Of a DNA stretch of 64,000 nucleotides, positions 35,750 to 44,207 are shown piece by piece. Origin of the DNA: Microcella humidisoli. GTDB lineage: Bacteria > Actinomycetota > Actinomycetes > Actinomycetales > Microbacteriaceae. The notes below the pieces were generated by a model. It was not told the DNA's origin. It worked only from the letters and a program-made list of their open reading frames with translations, and ran no database searches. A program made the translations under genes and the position numbers. Every line of letters starts with the position of its first letter. Position 1 is the stretch's first letter. Location of the stretch: the NCBI RefSeq assembly GCF_024362325.1, contig NZ_CP101497.1, forward strand, positions 558,001 to 622,000, given 5' to 3'.

Positions 35750-36721
35750 ATGGCGTTCCCCACCCCCGACTCCGCACCGCAGAAGATCATCCTCGACTGC
35801 GACCCCGGCCACGATGACGCGGTCGCGATGCTGCTCGCGCACGGCTCTCCCGCGATCGAGCTGCTCGCCGTGACGACCGTCATGGGTAACCAGACCATCG
35901 AGAAGGTCACGCGCAATGCGCTGTCGGTCGCGCGGGTGATCGGCATGGATGCGGTGCCCATCGCCCGCGGCGCCCACCGCCCGCTCGTGCGCACCGTCGA
36001 GACGGCCCCCGACATCCACGGCGAATCGGGGCTCGACGGCCCCGTGCTGCCCGAGCCGGCCGTCGCGCTCGACCCGCGCCACGCGGTCGACCTCATCATC
36101 GACACGGTCATGAGCCACCCGCCCCAGACCGTGTCGCTCGTGCCGACCGGGGCCCTCACGAACATCGCGCTCGCCGTGCGGAAGGAGCCGCGCCTCGCCG
36201 AACGCGTCAAGCAGGTCGTGCTCATGGGCGGCGGCGTGCACGTCGGCAACTGGAGCGCCGTCGCCGAGTTCAACATCATCATCGACCCCGAGGCCGCGCA
36301 CATCGTCTTCAACGAGCCCTGGCCGCTCACGATGATCGGCCTCGATGCCACCCACCAGGCGCTCGCGACCGACGAGGTCGCCGCGCGCATCGCCGCCGTC
36401 GGCACGGCGCCCGCGCGCTTCGTCGGCGAGCTGCTGGAGTTCTTCGCCCACTCGTACAAAGACGCGCAGGGCTTCGACCACCCGCCCGTGCACGACCCGT
36501 GCGCGGTCGCCTACCTCATCGACCCCACGCTGCTGCGGGTCGTCACGGCGCCCCTCGACGTCGAGCTCACGGGCGGCCTCACGCTCGGCATGACCGTCGC
36601 CGATCTGCGCGGCCCCGCCCCCGAGGGATGCACGACGCAGGTCGCCCTCGACATCGACAACGACCGCTTCTGGGATCTCGTCGTCGACGCGCTCGTCAGA
36701 ATCGGCGCGGTGGAGATATAG
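35750..36721 (+). CDS. Inosine/uridine-preferring nucleoside hydrolase
   Basis: Cleaves ribonucleosides to ribose and base. The 323-residue protein has the metal-binding N-terminal motif ILDCDPGHDDAVAM (Asp16, Asp18, Asp22, Asp23), then TVMGNQTIEKVTRNAL, LVPTGALTNIALA, VLMGGGVHVGNW, EFNIIIDPEAA and the C-terminal VHDPCAVAYLID. All catalytic residues of the IunH family are present. The last codons AVEI-stop form part of the first unit of a 44-bp tandem repeat. It faces the SAHH-like gene across a possible IclR operator, so both may be induced by the same nucleoside. Confidence 0.92.
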   Translation: MAFPTPDSAPQKIILDCDPGHDDAVAMLLAHGSPAIELLAVTTVMGNQTIEKVTRNALSVARVIGMDAVPIARGAHRPLVRTVETAPDIHGESGLDGPVLPEPAVALDPRHAVDLIIDTVMSHPPQTVSLVPTGALTNIALAVRKEPRLAERVKQVVLMGGGVHVGNWSAVAEFNIIIDPEAAHIVFNEPWPLTMIGLDATHQALATDEVAARIAAVGTAPARFVGELLEFFAHSYKDAQGFDHPPVHDPCAVAYLIDPTLLRVVTAPLDVELTGGLTLGMTVADLRGPAPEGCTTQVALDIDNDRFWDLVVDALVRIGAVEI

Positions 36722-36792
36722 CGATCGCATCGCGATCGCGCGACAACAGCGCGGTGGAGCTTAAGCGATCGCATCGCGATCGCGCGACCCCA
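36705..36792 (+). repeat. 44-bp tandem duplication covering the stop codon
   Basis: Unit 1 (36705-36748) and unit 2 (36749-36792) both read GCGCGGTGGAG-N6-CGATCGCATCGCG and onwards, differing mainly at ATATAG versus CTTAAG and ACAACA versus ACCCCA. Each contains the hairpin GCGATCGC-atc-GCGATCGC. A third, degenerate start (GCGCCGACGGAGC, from 36793) runs into the terminator stem. The first unit supplies the end of the nucleoside hydrolase coding sequence. Confidence 0.75.
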
Positions 36793-36795
36793 GCG

Positions 36796-36818
36796 CCGAC
36801 GGAGCTACGCTCCGTCGG
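36796..36818. terminator. Terminator between convergent genes
   Basis: CCGACGGAGC-tac-GCTCCGTCGG, ten perfect pairs with a 3-base loop, between the nucleoside hydrolase and deoA stops. It fits both directions. Confidence 0.65.
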
Positions 36819-36823
36819 TTACC

Positions 36824-38119
36824 TCAGTCAACGACCCCCGCGATGAGCGGTCCACCGGTGACGACCTCGTCGCCGGGCGCGCCGATGCGGTAGCCGCCCT
36901 CGAGCGCCTCGAGCGCGCGGTCGAAGCGCGCCGCCTCGTTGGTGTGCATCGTGAAAAGGGGCTGACCCTTCGTCACGGTGTCGCCGGGCTTGGCGTGCAG
37001 ATCGATGCCCGCGGCGTGGTCGACCGGGTCCTCCTTGCGCGCACGGCCCGCGCCGAGGCGCCACGCGGCGATGCCGAAGGGCAGCGCGAGCTGCTCGACG
37101 AGCACGCCGTCGCGGTCGGCCGTGACGACGTGGTGCTCGGCGGCCTCGGCCATAGGCGCCTCGGGGTCGCCGCCCTGGGCGCGGATCATCGCGTTCCAGG
37201 TGTCCATCGCCTGCCCGTTCTGCAGCGCGCCCTCGACGTCGGCGTCGGTGATCCCCGCGAGTTCGAGCATGTGGCGCGCGAGCGTGACCGTGAGCTCGAC
37301 CACGTCAGCGGGACCGCCGCCGGCGAGCACCTCGACCGACTCGCGCACCTCGTTGGCGTTGCCGATCGCGAGGCCCAGCGGCACGTTCATGTTCGTGAGC
37401 ACCGCGCGCGTGGCGACCCCGGCATCCTCACCGAGACGCACCATGACCTTGGCGAGCTCGCGCGACTGCTCGATGTCTTTCAGGAAGGCGCCCGAGCCGA
37501 ACTTCACGTCGAGCACGAGCGCGGCGGTGCCCTCGGCGATCTTCTTCGACATGATCGACGAGGCGATGAGCGGGATGCACTCGACCGTGCCGGTGATGTC
37601 GCGCAGGGCGTAGAGCTTGCCGTCGGCGGGCGCGAGGCCCGAGCCGGCGGCGCACACGACCGCGCCGGCGCTCTCGAGCTGCGCCATCATCTCGTCGACG
37701 GTCACGTTCGCGCGCCAACCCGGGATGCTCTCGAGCTTGTCGAGCGTGCCCCCCGTGTGGCCCAGCCCGCGGCCGCTGAGCTGCGGCACCGCGACGCCGA
37801 ACGAGGCGACGAGCGGCGCGAGCGGCAGCGTGATCTTGTCGCCGACCCCGCCGGTCGAGTGCTTGTCGGTCGTCTTCTTCGACAGGCCCGAGAAGTCGAG
37901 GCGCGTGCCCGTGGCGACCATCGCCAGCGTCATGTCGCGCACTTCTTCACGCGTCATGCCGTTGAGGAAGATCGCCATCGTCATGGCCGACATCTGCTCG
38001 TCGGCGACGTAGCCGCGCGTGTAGGCGTCGATCATCCAGCCGATCTGCTCGGTGGTGAGGGCGCCCTTGTCGCGCTTGGTGCGGATGAGGTCGACGACGT
38101 CGAACGGCTCAATGCTCAT
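36824..38119 (-). CDS. deoA: Thymidine phosphorylase
   Basis: Phosphorolysis of thymidine or uridine in pyrimidine salvage. The 431-residue protein has GYVADEQMSAM, DKHSTGGVGDK (phosphate/glycine loop), PQLSGRGLGHTGGTLDKLES and KFGSGAFLKD (catalytic lysine region), all characteristic of class II nucleoside phosphorylases. The C-terminal domain ends IDLHAKPGDTVTKGQPLFT. ATG 38119 overlaps the cdd stop. It belongs to the end of the bmp-ABC-cdd-deoA operon, so imported pyrimidine nucleosides are degraded by enzymes made from the same transcript. Confidence 0.95.
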   Translation of the reverse strand: MSIEPFDVVDLIRTKRDKGALTTEQIGWMIDAYTRGYVADEQMSAMTMAIFLNGMTREEVRDMTLAMVATGTRLDFSGLSKKTTDKHSTGGVGDKITLPLAPLVASFGVAVPQLSGRGLGHTGGTLDKLESIPGWRANVTVDEMMAQLESAGAVVCAAGSGLAPADGKLYALRDITGTVECIPLIASSIMSKKIAEGTAALVLDVKFGSGAFLKDIEQSRELAKVMVRLGEDAGVATRAVLTNMNVPLGLAIGNANEVRESVEVLAGGGPADVVELTVTLARHMLELAGITDADVEGALQNGQAMDTWNAMIRAQGGDPEAPMAEAAEHHVVTADRDGVLVEQLALPFGIAAWRLGAGRARKEDPVDHAAGIDLHAKPGDTVTKGQPLFTMHTNEAARFDRALEALEGGYRIGAPGDEVVTGGPLIAGVVD

Positions 38120-38517
38120 GAACGGAACTCCTCCAGGGTGCGCGGCCCGAACGCGTCGGGCAGCACCTCATCGATGGTCTTGATGCCGGAGACGGTCTCG
38201 AGCAGCATGCCTTCGGCCGAGTGCTCGAACAGCAGCTGCCGGCAGCGGCCGCACGGCATGAGGGCGCCGCCGTTGCCGTCGACGCACGTGAAGGCCACGA
38301 GCTTGCCGCCGCCCGTCATATGCAGGCTCGAGACGAGCGCGCACTCGGCGCACAGCGTGAGCCCGTAGGAGGCGTTCTCGACGTTGCATCCCGAGATCAC
38401 ACGACCGTCATCGACGATCGCGGCGACCCCGACGGGGAACTTCGAGTACGGCACGTAGGCGTGCGACATCGCCTCGAGGGCGACGGCGCGCAGAGCATCC
38501 CAATCGATGTCGGTCAT
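38116..38517 (-). CDS. cdd: Cytidine deaminase
   Basis: Converts cytidine and deoxycytidine to uridine forms, the substrate of DeoA and of nucleoside hydrolase. The 133-residue tetrameric type has CNVENASYGLTLCAECAL with zinc ligand Cys56 and catalytic Glu58, and MPCGRCRQ with Cys89 and Cys92. PVGVAAIVDDG and the SKFPV segment are also standard. It starts ten bases after the upstream permease stop and overlaps deoA. Confidence 0.95.
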   Translation of the reverse strand: MTDIDWDALRAVALEAMSHAYVPYSKFPVGVAAIVDDGRVISGCNVENASYGLTLCAECALVSSLHMTGGGKLVAFTCVDGNGGALMPCGRCRQLLFEHSAEGMLLETVSGIKTIDEVLPDAFGPRTLEEFRS

Positions 38518-38527
38518 GGATGCGCCC

Positions 38528-39814
38528 CTACGACTTGATGTACGGCTTGCCCGACGCGGCGGGCGGCCGCGAGAACCCGACCAGGCCCGCCACGGCGAAG
38601 ATCGTGACGAGGTACGGCAGCATGAGCATGAACTCGCTCGGCACGGGCGACCCGACGATCGACAGGGTCGACTGCAGGTTCGTCGCGAAGCCGAACAGCA
38701 GGGCCGCGAGCGTCGCACGGATGGGGTTCCACTGGCCGAAGATCACTGCGGCGAGCGCGATGAAGCCCGCGCCGTTCGTCATCTCCTTCGTGAACGATCC
38801 GATGGCCGCGAGCGTGAAGAACGCGCCGCCTCCGCCGACGATGAGGCCCGCGAGCAGCACGTTCCAGAACCGCGTCGCGCGCACGTTGATGCCGACCGTG
38901 TCGGCCGCCTTCGGGTGCTCGCCGACCGAGCGCAGGCGCAGGCCCCAGCGGGTCTTGAAGAGCGCGAACCACACCGTGGGCACGAGCGCGAACATCAGGT
39001 ACACGATGATCGTCTGGTTGAAGAGGATCGGCCCGAGCACGGGGATGTCGCTCAGCAGCGGGATCGGGATGCGCTCGAAGCGCTCCGGCTTGTTGAACAG
39101 GTCGGGGTTGCCCGTCATGACCGTCGAGTACAGGAAGCTCGTGAGCCCGACGACGAGGACGTTGAGCACGACGCCGACGATGACCTGGTCGACGAGGTAC
39201 TTGATGGCGAACACCGCGAGGATCGCCGAGACGAGCGCACCCGCGAGCATCGCGGCGAGCAGGCCCACGATCGCCGAACCCGTGAAGGTCGCGACGAGGG
39301 CGGCCACGAAGGCCCCCGCGAGCAACTGGCCCTCGATGGCGATGTTGACGACGCCGACGCGCTCGCTGATGACGCCGCCGAGCGAGCCGAAGATGAGCGG
39401 GGTGCTCACCGTCAGGGCACCCGCGAGCAGGCCCACGAGCGGAACGGTCGATCCGGCGGCCGCCCACGTGAGGAACCCGAGCAGGAACAGCACCGCGAAG
39501 AGCGAGGTGAGCCAGAGCGGGATGCGCCGCCCGCCCCGCACCGTGAGGAATCCGTACACGGCGACCGCGGCCATGAGCACGACGGTCACGAGGCCGGTCA
39601 CATCAGCGGGCAGCACGATCGACGGCAGCACGATGGCGTCGGTGTCGTTGCTGAGCCGGTAGGTGGTGTCGCCGCCGCGGGCGAGGGCGATGAAGAGCAC
39701 CGCGCCGAGCACGGTGAAGATCGCGAACGCGATGGGCGCTTTCCAGCTGCGCACGATGAGCGCGGCGGGGGCGAGCCCCGAACCGGCTTCGCGGGTGGTC
39801 GTCACGACGCTCAC
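38528..39814 (-). CDS. ABC transporter permease, BMP-type nucleoside importer (second permease)
   Basis: A 428-residue inner-membrane permease of the branched-chain/sugar type, with about ten transmembrane segments. Family signs are PLIFGSLGGVISERVGVVNIAIEGQLLAGAF, GLRLRSVGEHPKAADTVGINV (the cytoplasmic loop contacting the ATPase) and the C-terminal GFIALAAVIFGQWNP. Together with the next permease it forms the heterodimeric channel of an RnsD-RnsC/NupQP-type importer. GTG 39814 overlaps the upstream permease stop. Confidence 0.9.
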   Translation of the reverse strand: MSVVTTTREAGSGLAPAALIVRSWKAPIAFAIFTVLGAVLFIALARGGDTTYRLSNDTDAIVLPSIVLPADVTGLVTVVLMAAVAVYGFLTVRGGRRIPLWLTSLFAVLFLLGFLTWAAAGSTVPLVGLLAGALTVSTPLIFGSLGGVISERVGVVNIAIEGQLLAGAFVAALVATFTGSAIVGLLAAMLAGALVSAILAVFAIKYLVDQVIVGVVLNVLVVGLTSFLYSTVMTGNPDLFNKPERFERIPIPLLSDIPVLGPILFNQTIIVYLMFALVPTVWFALFKTRWGLRLRSVGEHPKAADTVGINVRATRFWNVLLAGLIVGGGGAFFTLAAIGSFTKEMTNGAGFIALAAVIFGQWNPIRATLAALLFGFATNLQSTLSIVGSPVPSEFMLMLPYLVTIFAVAGLVGFSRPPAASGKPYIKS

Positions 39815-41142
39815 TTGGTCACCTCCGCCTTGCGGGCGAGCTTCGGGGTCCGCCATTGGAACAGCGGATCAGGGGTGGGAAGTCGGAAGATCGATCGCAC
39901 GAGCGGCGGCGCCGCGATGAAGAGCACGATGAACGACTGCACGACGAGCACGATGTCGACGGGGATGCCCTCGGCCGCCTGCATCGTGTAGCTGCCCGCC
40001 TTCAGGGCGCCGAACAGGATGCCCGCGAAGAAGACTCCCCAGGGCTTCGAGCGCCCCAGCAGGGCGACGGTGATCGCGTCGAAGCCGATGCTCGCATCCA
40101 GACCCGATGCGAACCCGCCGGTGAAGTTGCCGAGCACCTGGTAGACACCGGCGAGGCCGACGAGGGCGCCCGCGATGAGCATGACCTGCACGTAGACCCG
40201 CTCGACCTTGATACCCGCGACGCGCGCGGCGTTCGGGTTCTCGCCGACCGCGCGGAACCGGAAGCCCATGGCCGACCGGTTGAGCAGGTACCAGACGTAG
40301 ATCGTCGCCACGATGACGAGGATGAAGCCGAGGTTGAGGTTGTACTGGTCGCCCAGCAGCGCCGGGAACTGGGCGCTCTCGAGGATCGGGCCGCTCTTCG
40401 GGTTGTTCTGCCCCGGCGCCTGCAGCGCGCCCGGGGTGCGCAGCAGGAACGACACGAGGTAGAAGGCGATGTAGTTGAGCATGATCGTGACGATCACCTC
40501 GTGCGCGCCCGTGCGCGCCTTCAGCAGACCGACGATGCCGCCCCACAGCGCGCCGCCGATGAGGCCGACGATGAGCGCAACCAGCAGGTGGATGACGGGC
40601 GGCATGGGGATGTAGGCCCCGACGTAGCCCGCCGCAGCGGCGGCGATGAGCATCTGCCCGCGGCCACCGATGTTGAACAGCCCGACGCGGAAGGCGAGGG
40701 CGACGCCGAGGCCCGCCGCGATGAGCGGCGTGGCGTTGGCGAGCGTCTCGGTGAGCGGCCGGAAGGCCACCGCGAGGTCGTCGGCGCGCAGGGTGTTGAA
40801 CACCGAGCCGCGGAAGAGCGCGGAGTAGGCGCCCGCGACCGCGTCCCACATCGCGACGAGCATGTCGGTCGGGCGCGAGAAGAAGTACGCGCTCGTCTGG
40901 GCCACGGTCTCGTCGGTGAGCACGATGAGGATGCCGCCGAACACCAGGGCCAGGAACACGGCGAGCACCGAGATGGCCGCGCTGCCGCCGAAGATCTCCT
41001 TGACGATCTGGTTGCTGCGGGGCACCGGGGGCTCGGATGCGTCGCGCCCGGTCTCGTGGGCGACGACCTGCTCGTGCACCGCCTGAGCGGTGGTCTGCTC
41101 GCTCGACTCGGCGGGGGTCGGGTTCTTCGTCTCGTCGCTCAC
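39811..41142 (-). CDS. ABC transporter permease, BMP-type nucleoside importer (first permease)
   Basis: A 443-residue permease with about ten transmembrane segments and a long hydrophilic, proline/glutamate-rich N-terminal extension (roughly 55 residues) before the first one. The EAA-like coupling loop FRFRAVGENPNAARVAGIKVERV is typical of the family, as is GLFNIGGRGQMLIAAAAAGYVGAY. The GTG start overlaps the ATPase stop. It presumably dimerises with the following permease. Confidence 0.9.
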   Translation of the reverse strand: MSDETKNPTPAESSEQTTAQAVHEQVVAHETGRDASEPPVPRSNQIVKEIFGGSAAISVLAVFLALVFGGILIVLTDETVAQTSAYFFSRPTDMLVAMWDAVAGAYSALFRGSVFNTLRADDLAVAFRPLTETLANATPLIAAGLGVALAFRVGLFNIGGRGQMLIAAAAAGYVGAYIPMPPVIHLLVALIVGLIGGALWGGIVGLLKARTGAHEVIVTIMLNYIAFYLVSFLLRTPGALQAPGQNNPKSGPILESAQFPALLGDQYNLNLGFILVIVATIYVWYLLNRSAMGFRFRAVGENPNAARVAGIKVERVYVQVMLIAGALVGLAGVYQVLGNFTGGFASGLDASIGFDAITVALLGRSKPWGVFFAGILFGALKAGSYTMQAAEGIPVDIVLVVQSFIVLFIAAPPLVRSIFRLPTPDPLFQWRTPKLARKAEVTK

Positions 41143-42653
41143 GCGGCCACCTCCGTGGGGGTCTCTCCGGCCATCATGAGGCCCAGAACGTCTCGCGGGG
41201 TATCGCCCGGCACGATGCCGACGATGCGCCCCCGGTACATGACGGCGATGCGGTCGGCGAGCGCCGCGACCTCGTCGAGCTCGGTCGAGACGACGATGAC
41301 GGGGATGCCGGCGTCGCGCGTCGCCACGATGCGCTTGTGCACGAACTCGATCGAACCGACGTCGAGTCCGCGCGTGGGCTGCGCGGCGACGAAGAGGGCG
41401 AGCTCGCGGCTGAGCTCGCGCGCCAGCACCACCTTCTGCTGGTTGCCGCCCGAGAGGCGGCCCGCGGCCTGGGTGATGCCCTGCGTACGCACGTCGAACT
41501 CCTCGACCCGCTCCGCGGCGAAGCGCGCGAGCTCGTCGAGCTGCAGCGTGCCCCACTTGACGAAAGGCTCGCCGGTCGAGCGGTCGAGCATGAGGTTCTC
41601 GGCGATCGAGAAGGTACCGACGAGACCGTCTTCGGTGCGGTCCTCCGGCACGAAGCCGACCCCCGCATCCAGAACCTGCCGAACCGAGTCGCCGACGAGT
41701 TCGTTGCCCTCGAGCGAGATCGAGCCGTGCACCTTGGGCTGCAGGCCCATGATGGCCTCGGTGAGCTCGGTCTGGCCGTTGCCCTGCACGCCCGCGATCG
41801 CGAGAATCTCGCCGCGGTGCAGCGTGAACGACACGTGGTCGACGAGCACCTGGCCGCGCGGATCGGTGACGACGAGGTCGCTCACGACGAGCGAGGGCTC
41901 CCCCGGCTGGGCGGGGGCCTTGTCGACCGTCAGCTCGACAGCGCGGCCGACCATGAGCGAGGCCATCTCGGCGTTCGTCGCGGTGGGCGAGGCCTCGCCG
42001 ACGACCTTGCCGAGGCGGATGACCGTGATGCGGTCGGCGACCTCGCGCACTTCGCGCAGCTTGTGGGTGATGAAGACGATCGAGGTGCCCTCGTCGCGCA
42101 GCTGTCGCATGATGCCCATGAGCTCGTCGGTCTCTTGCGGCGTGAGCACGGCGGTGGGCTCGTCGAACACGAGCACGTTGGCGTTGCGCGAGAGCGCCTT
42201 GATGATCTCGACGCGCTGCTGCACGCCGACCGGCAGGTCTTCGATCTTCGCGTCGGGGTCGATGTCGAAGCCGAAGCGGGCCGAGATCTCGCGCACCATC
42301 GCGCGAGCGGCGTCGAGGTCGAGCAGTCCGGCGGCCTTCGTCTGCTCGTGCCCGAGCATGACGTTCTCAGCGACGGTGAAGACGGGGATGAGCATGAAGT
42401 GCTGGTGCACCATGCCGATGCCGGCGTTCATGGCGTCGCCGGGGCCGGCGAACTTCTGCACGACGTCGTCGAGCAGGATCTCGCCCTCGTCGGCCTGGTA
42501 GAGGCCGTAGAGCACGTTCATGAGCGTGCTCTTGCCGGCGCCGTTCTCGCCGAGCAGGCAGTGGATCTCGCCCGGTTCGACGACGAGGTCTATGTGGTCA
42601 TTGGCAGTCAGCGCACCGAAGCGCTTGGTGATGCCGCGAAGCTCGAGCTTCAT
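41139..42653 (-). CDS. ABC transporter ATP-binding protein, tandem-domain nucleoside/sugar type
   Basis: A 504-residue protein with two ABC domains. The first has Walker A GENGAGKST (35-43) and a Walker B in VLVFDEPTAVLTPQE; the second has the modified Walker A VQGNGQTEL and a signature LSGGNQQKVVLARELS. The asymmetry is usual for RbsA/NupA-like transporters. The start at 42653 has AAGGAGC ribosome-binding sequence directly upstream; a much longer frame exists but has no homology. It shares a transcript with two permeases, cdd and deoA, and is separated from the binding-protein gene by 240 bases that contain a strong hairpin. Confidence 0.93.
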   Translation of the reverse strand: MKLELRGITKRFGALTANDHIDLVVEPGEIHCLLGENGAGKSTLMNVLYGLYQADEGEILLDDVVQKFAGPGDAMNAGIGMVHQHFMLIPVFTVAENVMLGHEQTKAAGLLDLDAARAMVREISARFGFDIDPDAKIEDLPVGVQQRVEIIKALSRNANVLVFDEPTAVLTPQETDELMGIMRQLRDEGTSIVFITHKLREVREVADRITVIRLGKVVGEASPTATNAEMASLMVGRAVELTVDKAPAQPGEPSLVVSDLVVTDPRGQVLVDHVSFTLHRGEILAIAGVQGNGQTELTEAIMGLQPKVHGSISLEGNELVGDSVRQVLDAGVGFVPEDRTEDGLVGTFSIAENLMLDRSTGEPFVKWGTLQLDELARFAAERVEEFDVRTQGITQAAGRLSGGNQQKVVLARELSRELALFVAAQPTRGLDVGSIEFVHKRIVATRDAGIPVIVVSTELDEVAALADRIAVMYRGRIVGIVPGDTPRDVLGLMMAGETPTEVAA

Positions 42654-42844
42654 GCTCCTTGGCCTTCCTGCGCCGGCGACGTGGGCGGCGCTGTATCGGG
42701 TGCGGGGTGCGCGCTCACGCGGCCGCCCGAGGCGACCGCGGTGTGCTCGTGACACCACTGTAGGGGAGAGCGCAGAGCGGAATATGAGCGCTTCCCTGCG
42801 CATCTGAGCAGAGGGGCGATGACGCCACCGAGGGGGGAAACGGA

Positions 42845-42877
42845 CCGGGGGAGGCCAGCAGCGCTGACCTCCCCCGG
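42845..42877. terminator. Attenuator-like hairpin between the binding-protein gene and the ABC genes
   Basis: CCGGGGGAGG pairs perfectly with CCTCCCCCGG (10 bp), with an inner CAGC-agc-GCTG. It lies 16 bases past the stop of the BMP gene on its strand. Partial termination here would make more binding protein than membrane components. Confidence 0.6.
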
Positions 42878-42893
42878 GTGGAACGATTCCGGA

Positions 42894-43973
42894 CTACTGA
42901 CCGGGCGACGCCGGCGAGGTGACCTCGATCGAGCCGTCGATGATGCCGGCGATGAGTCCCTCGACCTCGGTCGCGAGCTCAGCGTCGACCGCCGACTCGA
43001 AGTCGTGGAACTCGGCGATGCCCACGCCGCCGTTGTCGAGCGTGCCCACGTACGGGCTCGGGTCGAACTCAGCGGTGGCCGCACCGGTCACGACGTCGTA
43101 GACGGCCGTGGCGATGTTCTTGAGCACCGAGGTGAGCACCAGGTCGGCGATGTCGGGGTCGGACACGAAGATGTCCTTGTCGACGCCCATGAGGGCGATC
43201 GAGCGGCCCGAGTCGCGGATGGCCTCAGCAGCGCTGAAGTAGATCGGGCCACCGACGGGCAGCAGCACGTCAGCGTTCTGGTCGATGAGACCCTGCGCCG
43301 TGGTCAGCGCCTCGGTGCCGGGGGCGAAGCCACCGGTGAACGCGCCGGTCTGGCCCTCGAGGTCCCACCCGAGCGCCTGCACCGAGGTGCCCTTGGTCTC
43401 GTTGTAGTAGTCGACACCCTGGACGAAGCCGTCCATGAAGATGGTGACGGGCGGGATCGGGATGCCGCCGAAGGTGCCGACGACGCCGGTCTCCGAGTAG
43501 CTCGCCGCGACGTAGCCGGCGAGGAACGCCGCCTCGACCGTGTTGAACTGGATCGGCTTGACGTTCGGAGCGTCGATGAACTCATCGATGATCGCGAAGT
43601 TGATGTCGGGGTTGGCCGTGGCCGCGTTGGTGGTCGCCTCGGCGAGGAGGAAGCCCACGGTCACGATCAGGTCGCAGCCCTGGTCGACGAGCTGCTGCAC
43701 GTTCGGCTCGTAGGCGTTCTCGTCAGCCGACTCGACGGGCACGAACTCGACGCCGAGCTCGGCGGCAGCCTCTTCGATGCCCTCGTACGCGGCCTCGTTG
43801 AACGACTTGTCGTCCCAGCCACCGGCGTCAGAGACGATGCAGGGAAGGAAGTCGAGCGCCTCGGTCTCGGTGGGCTCCTCCGTCGGAGCTGCCGCGCAGC
43901 CGGCGAGCACGAGGGCGCTCGCGCCGAGCAGGGCAAGCCCGCCCAGGGCGCGCTTACGGGTAGTGATGATCAC
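42894..43973 (-). CDS. BMP family lipoprotein, nucleoside-binding protein of ABC importer
   Basis: A 359-residue lipoprotein with signal peptide TRKRALGGLALLGASALVLAGC; the lipobox LAGC gives the mature N-terminal Cys26. The mature domain has the PnrA/BmpA-type features CIVSDAGGWDDKSFNEAAYEGIEEA, VTVGFLLAEATTNAA, VEAAFLAGYVAAS, FMDGFVQGVDYYN, LPVGGPIYFSAAEA and GVDKDIF. Such proteins bind purine or pyrimidine nucleosides. GTG 43973 is chosen because GGAGGACACA precedes it; the frame stays open further upstream without homology. It is the first gene of the transporter-salvage operon, preceded by an inverted repeat at 44007-44024. Confidence 0.92.
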   Translation of the reverse strand: MIITTRKRALGGLALLGASALVLAGCAAAPTEEPTETEALDFLPCIVSDAGGWDDKSFNEAAYEGIEEAAAELGVEFVPVESADENAYEPNVQQLVDQGCDLIVTVGFLLAEATTNAATANPDINFAIIDEFIDAPNVKPIQFNTVEAAFLAGYVAASYSETGVVGTFGGIPIPPVTIFMDGFVQGVDYYNETKGTSVQALGWDLEGQTGAFTGGFAPGTEALTTAQGLIDQNADVLLPVGGPIYFSAAEAIRDSGRSIALMGVDKDIFVSDPDIADLVLTSVLKNIATAVYDVVTGAATAEFDPSPYVGTLDNGGVGIAEFHDFESAVDAELATEVEGLIAGIIDGSIEVTSPASPGQ

Positions 43974-44006
43974 TGTGTCCTCCAAAATTGCTGCCCAGCA
44001 GGACGC

Positions 44007-44024
44007 TGGAGCGAATTGGCTCCA
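44007..44024. promoter_or_regulatory. Inverted repeat in the promoter region of the nucleoside importer
   Basis: TGGAGC-gaattg-GCTCCA, six pairs with a 6-base spacer, 34 bases before the bmp start. It could be an operator or part of the promoter; no regulator is assigned. Confidence 0.35.
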
Positions 44025-44207
44025 CGTTAGCGAACGCACGGCGGCTTCAGGAGTGCCGAAGGGCCCTGGTGATGCAAGCGTTACGAATCCGGGACGCGGC
44101 CGTAATCCCGCGGAAATGCTGGGCGGCGCGCACGAGATGCGCATGCGCGTGCGCGAATGAGCAGAACTGATGCGCGGCACGCGCCGCTCCGAAGCCCCGC
44201 CGAACGG

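Noticed and set aside
36721..36780. Cyanobacterial HIP1-like GCGATCGC octamers
   Set aside because: The octamers occur as part of a local tandem duplication, not as a genome-wide repeat that can be seen here.
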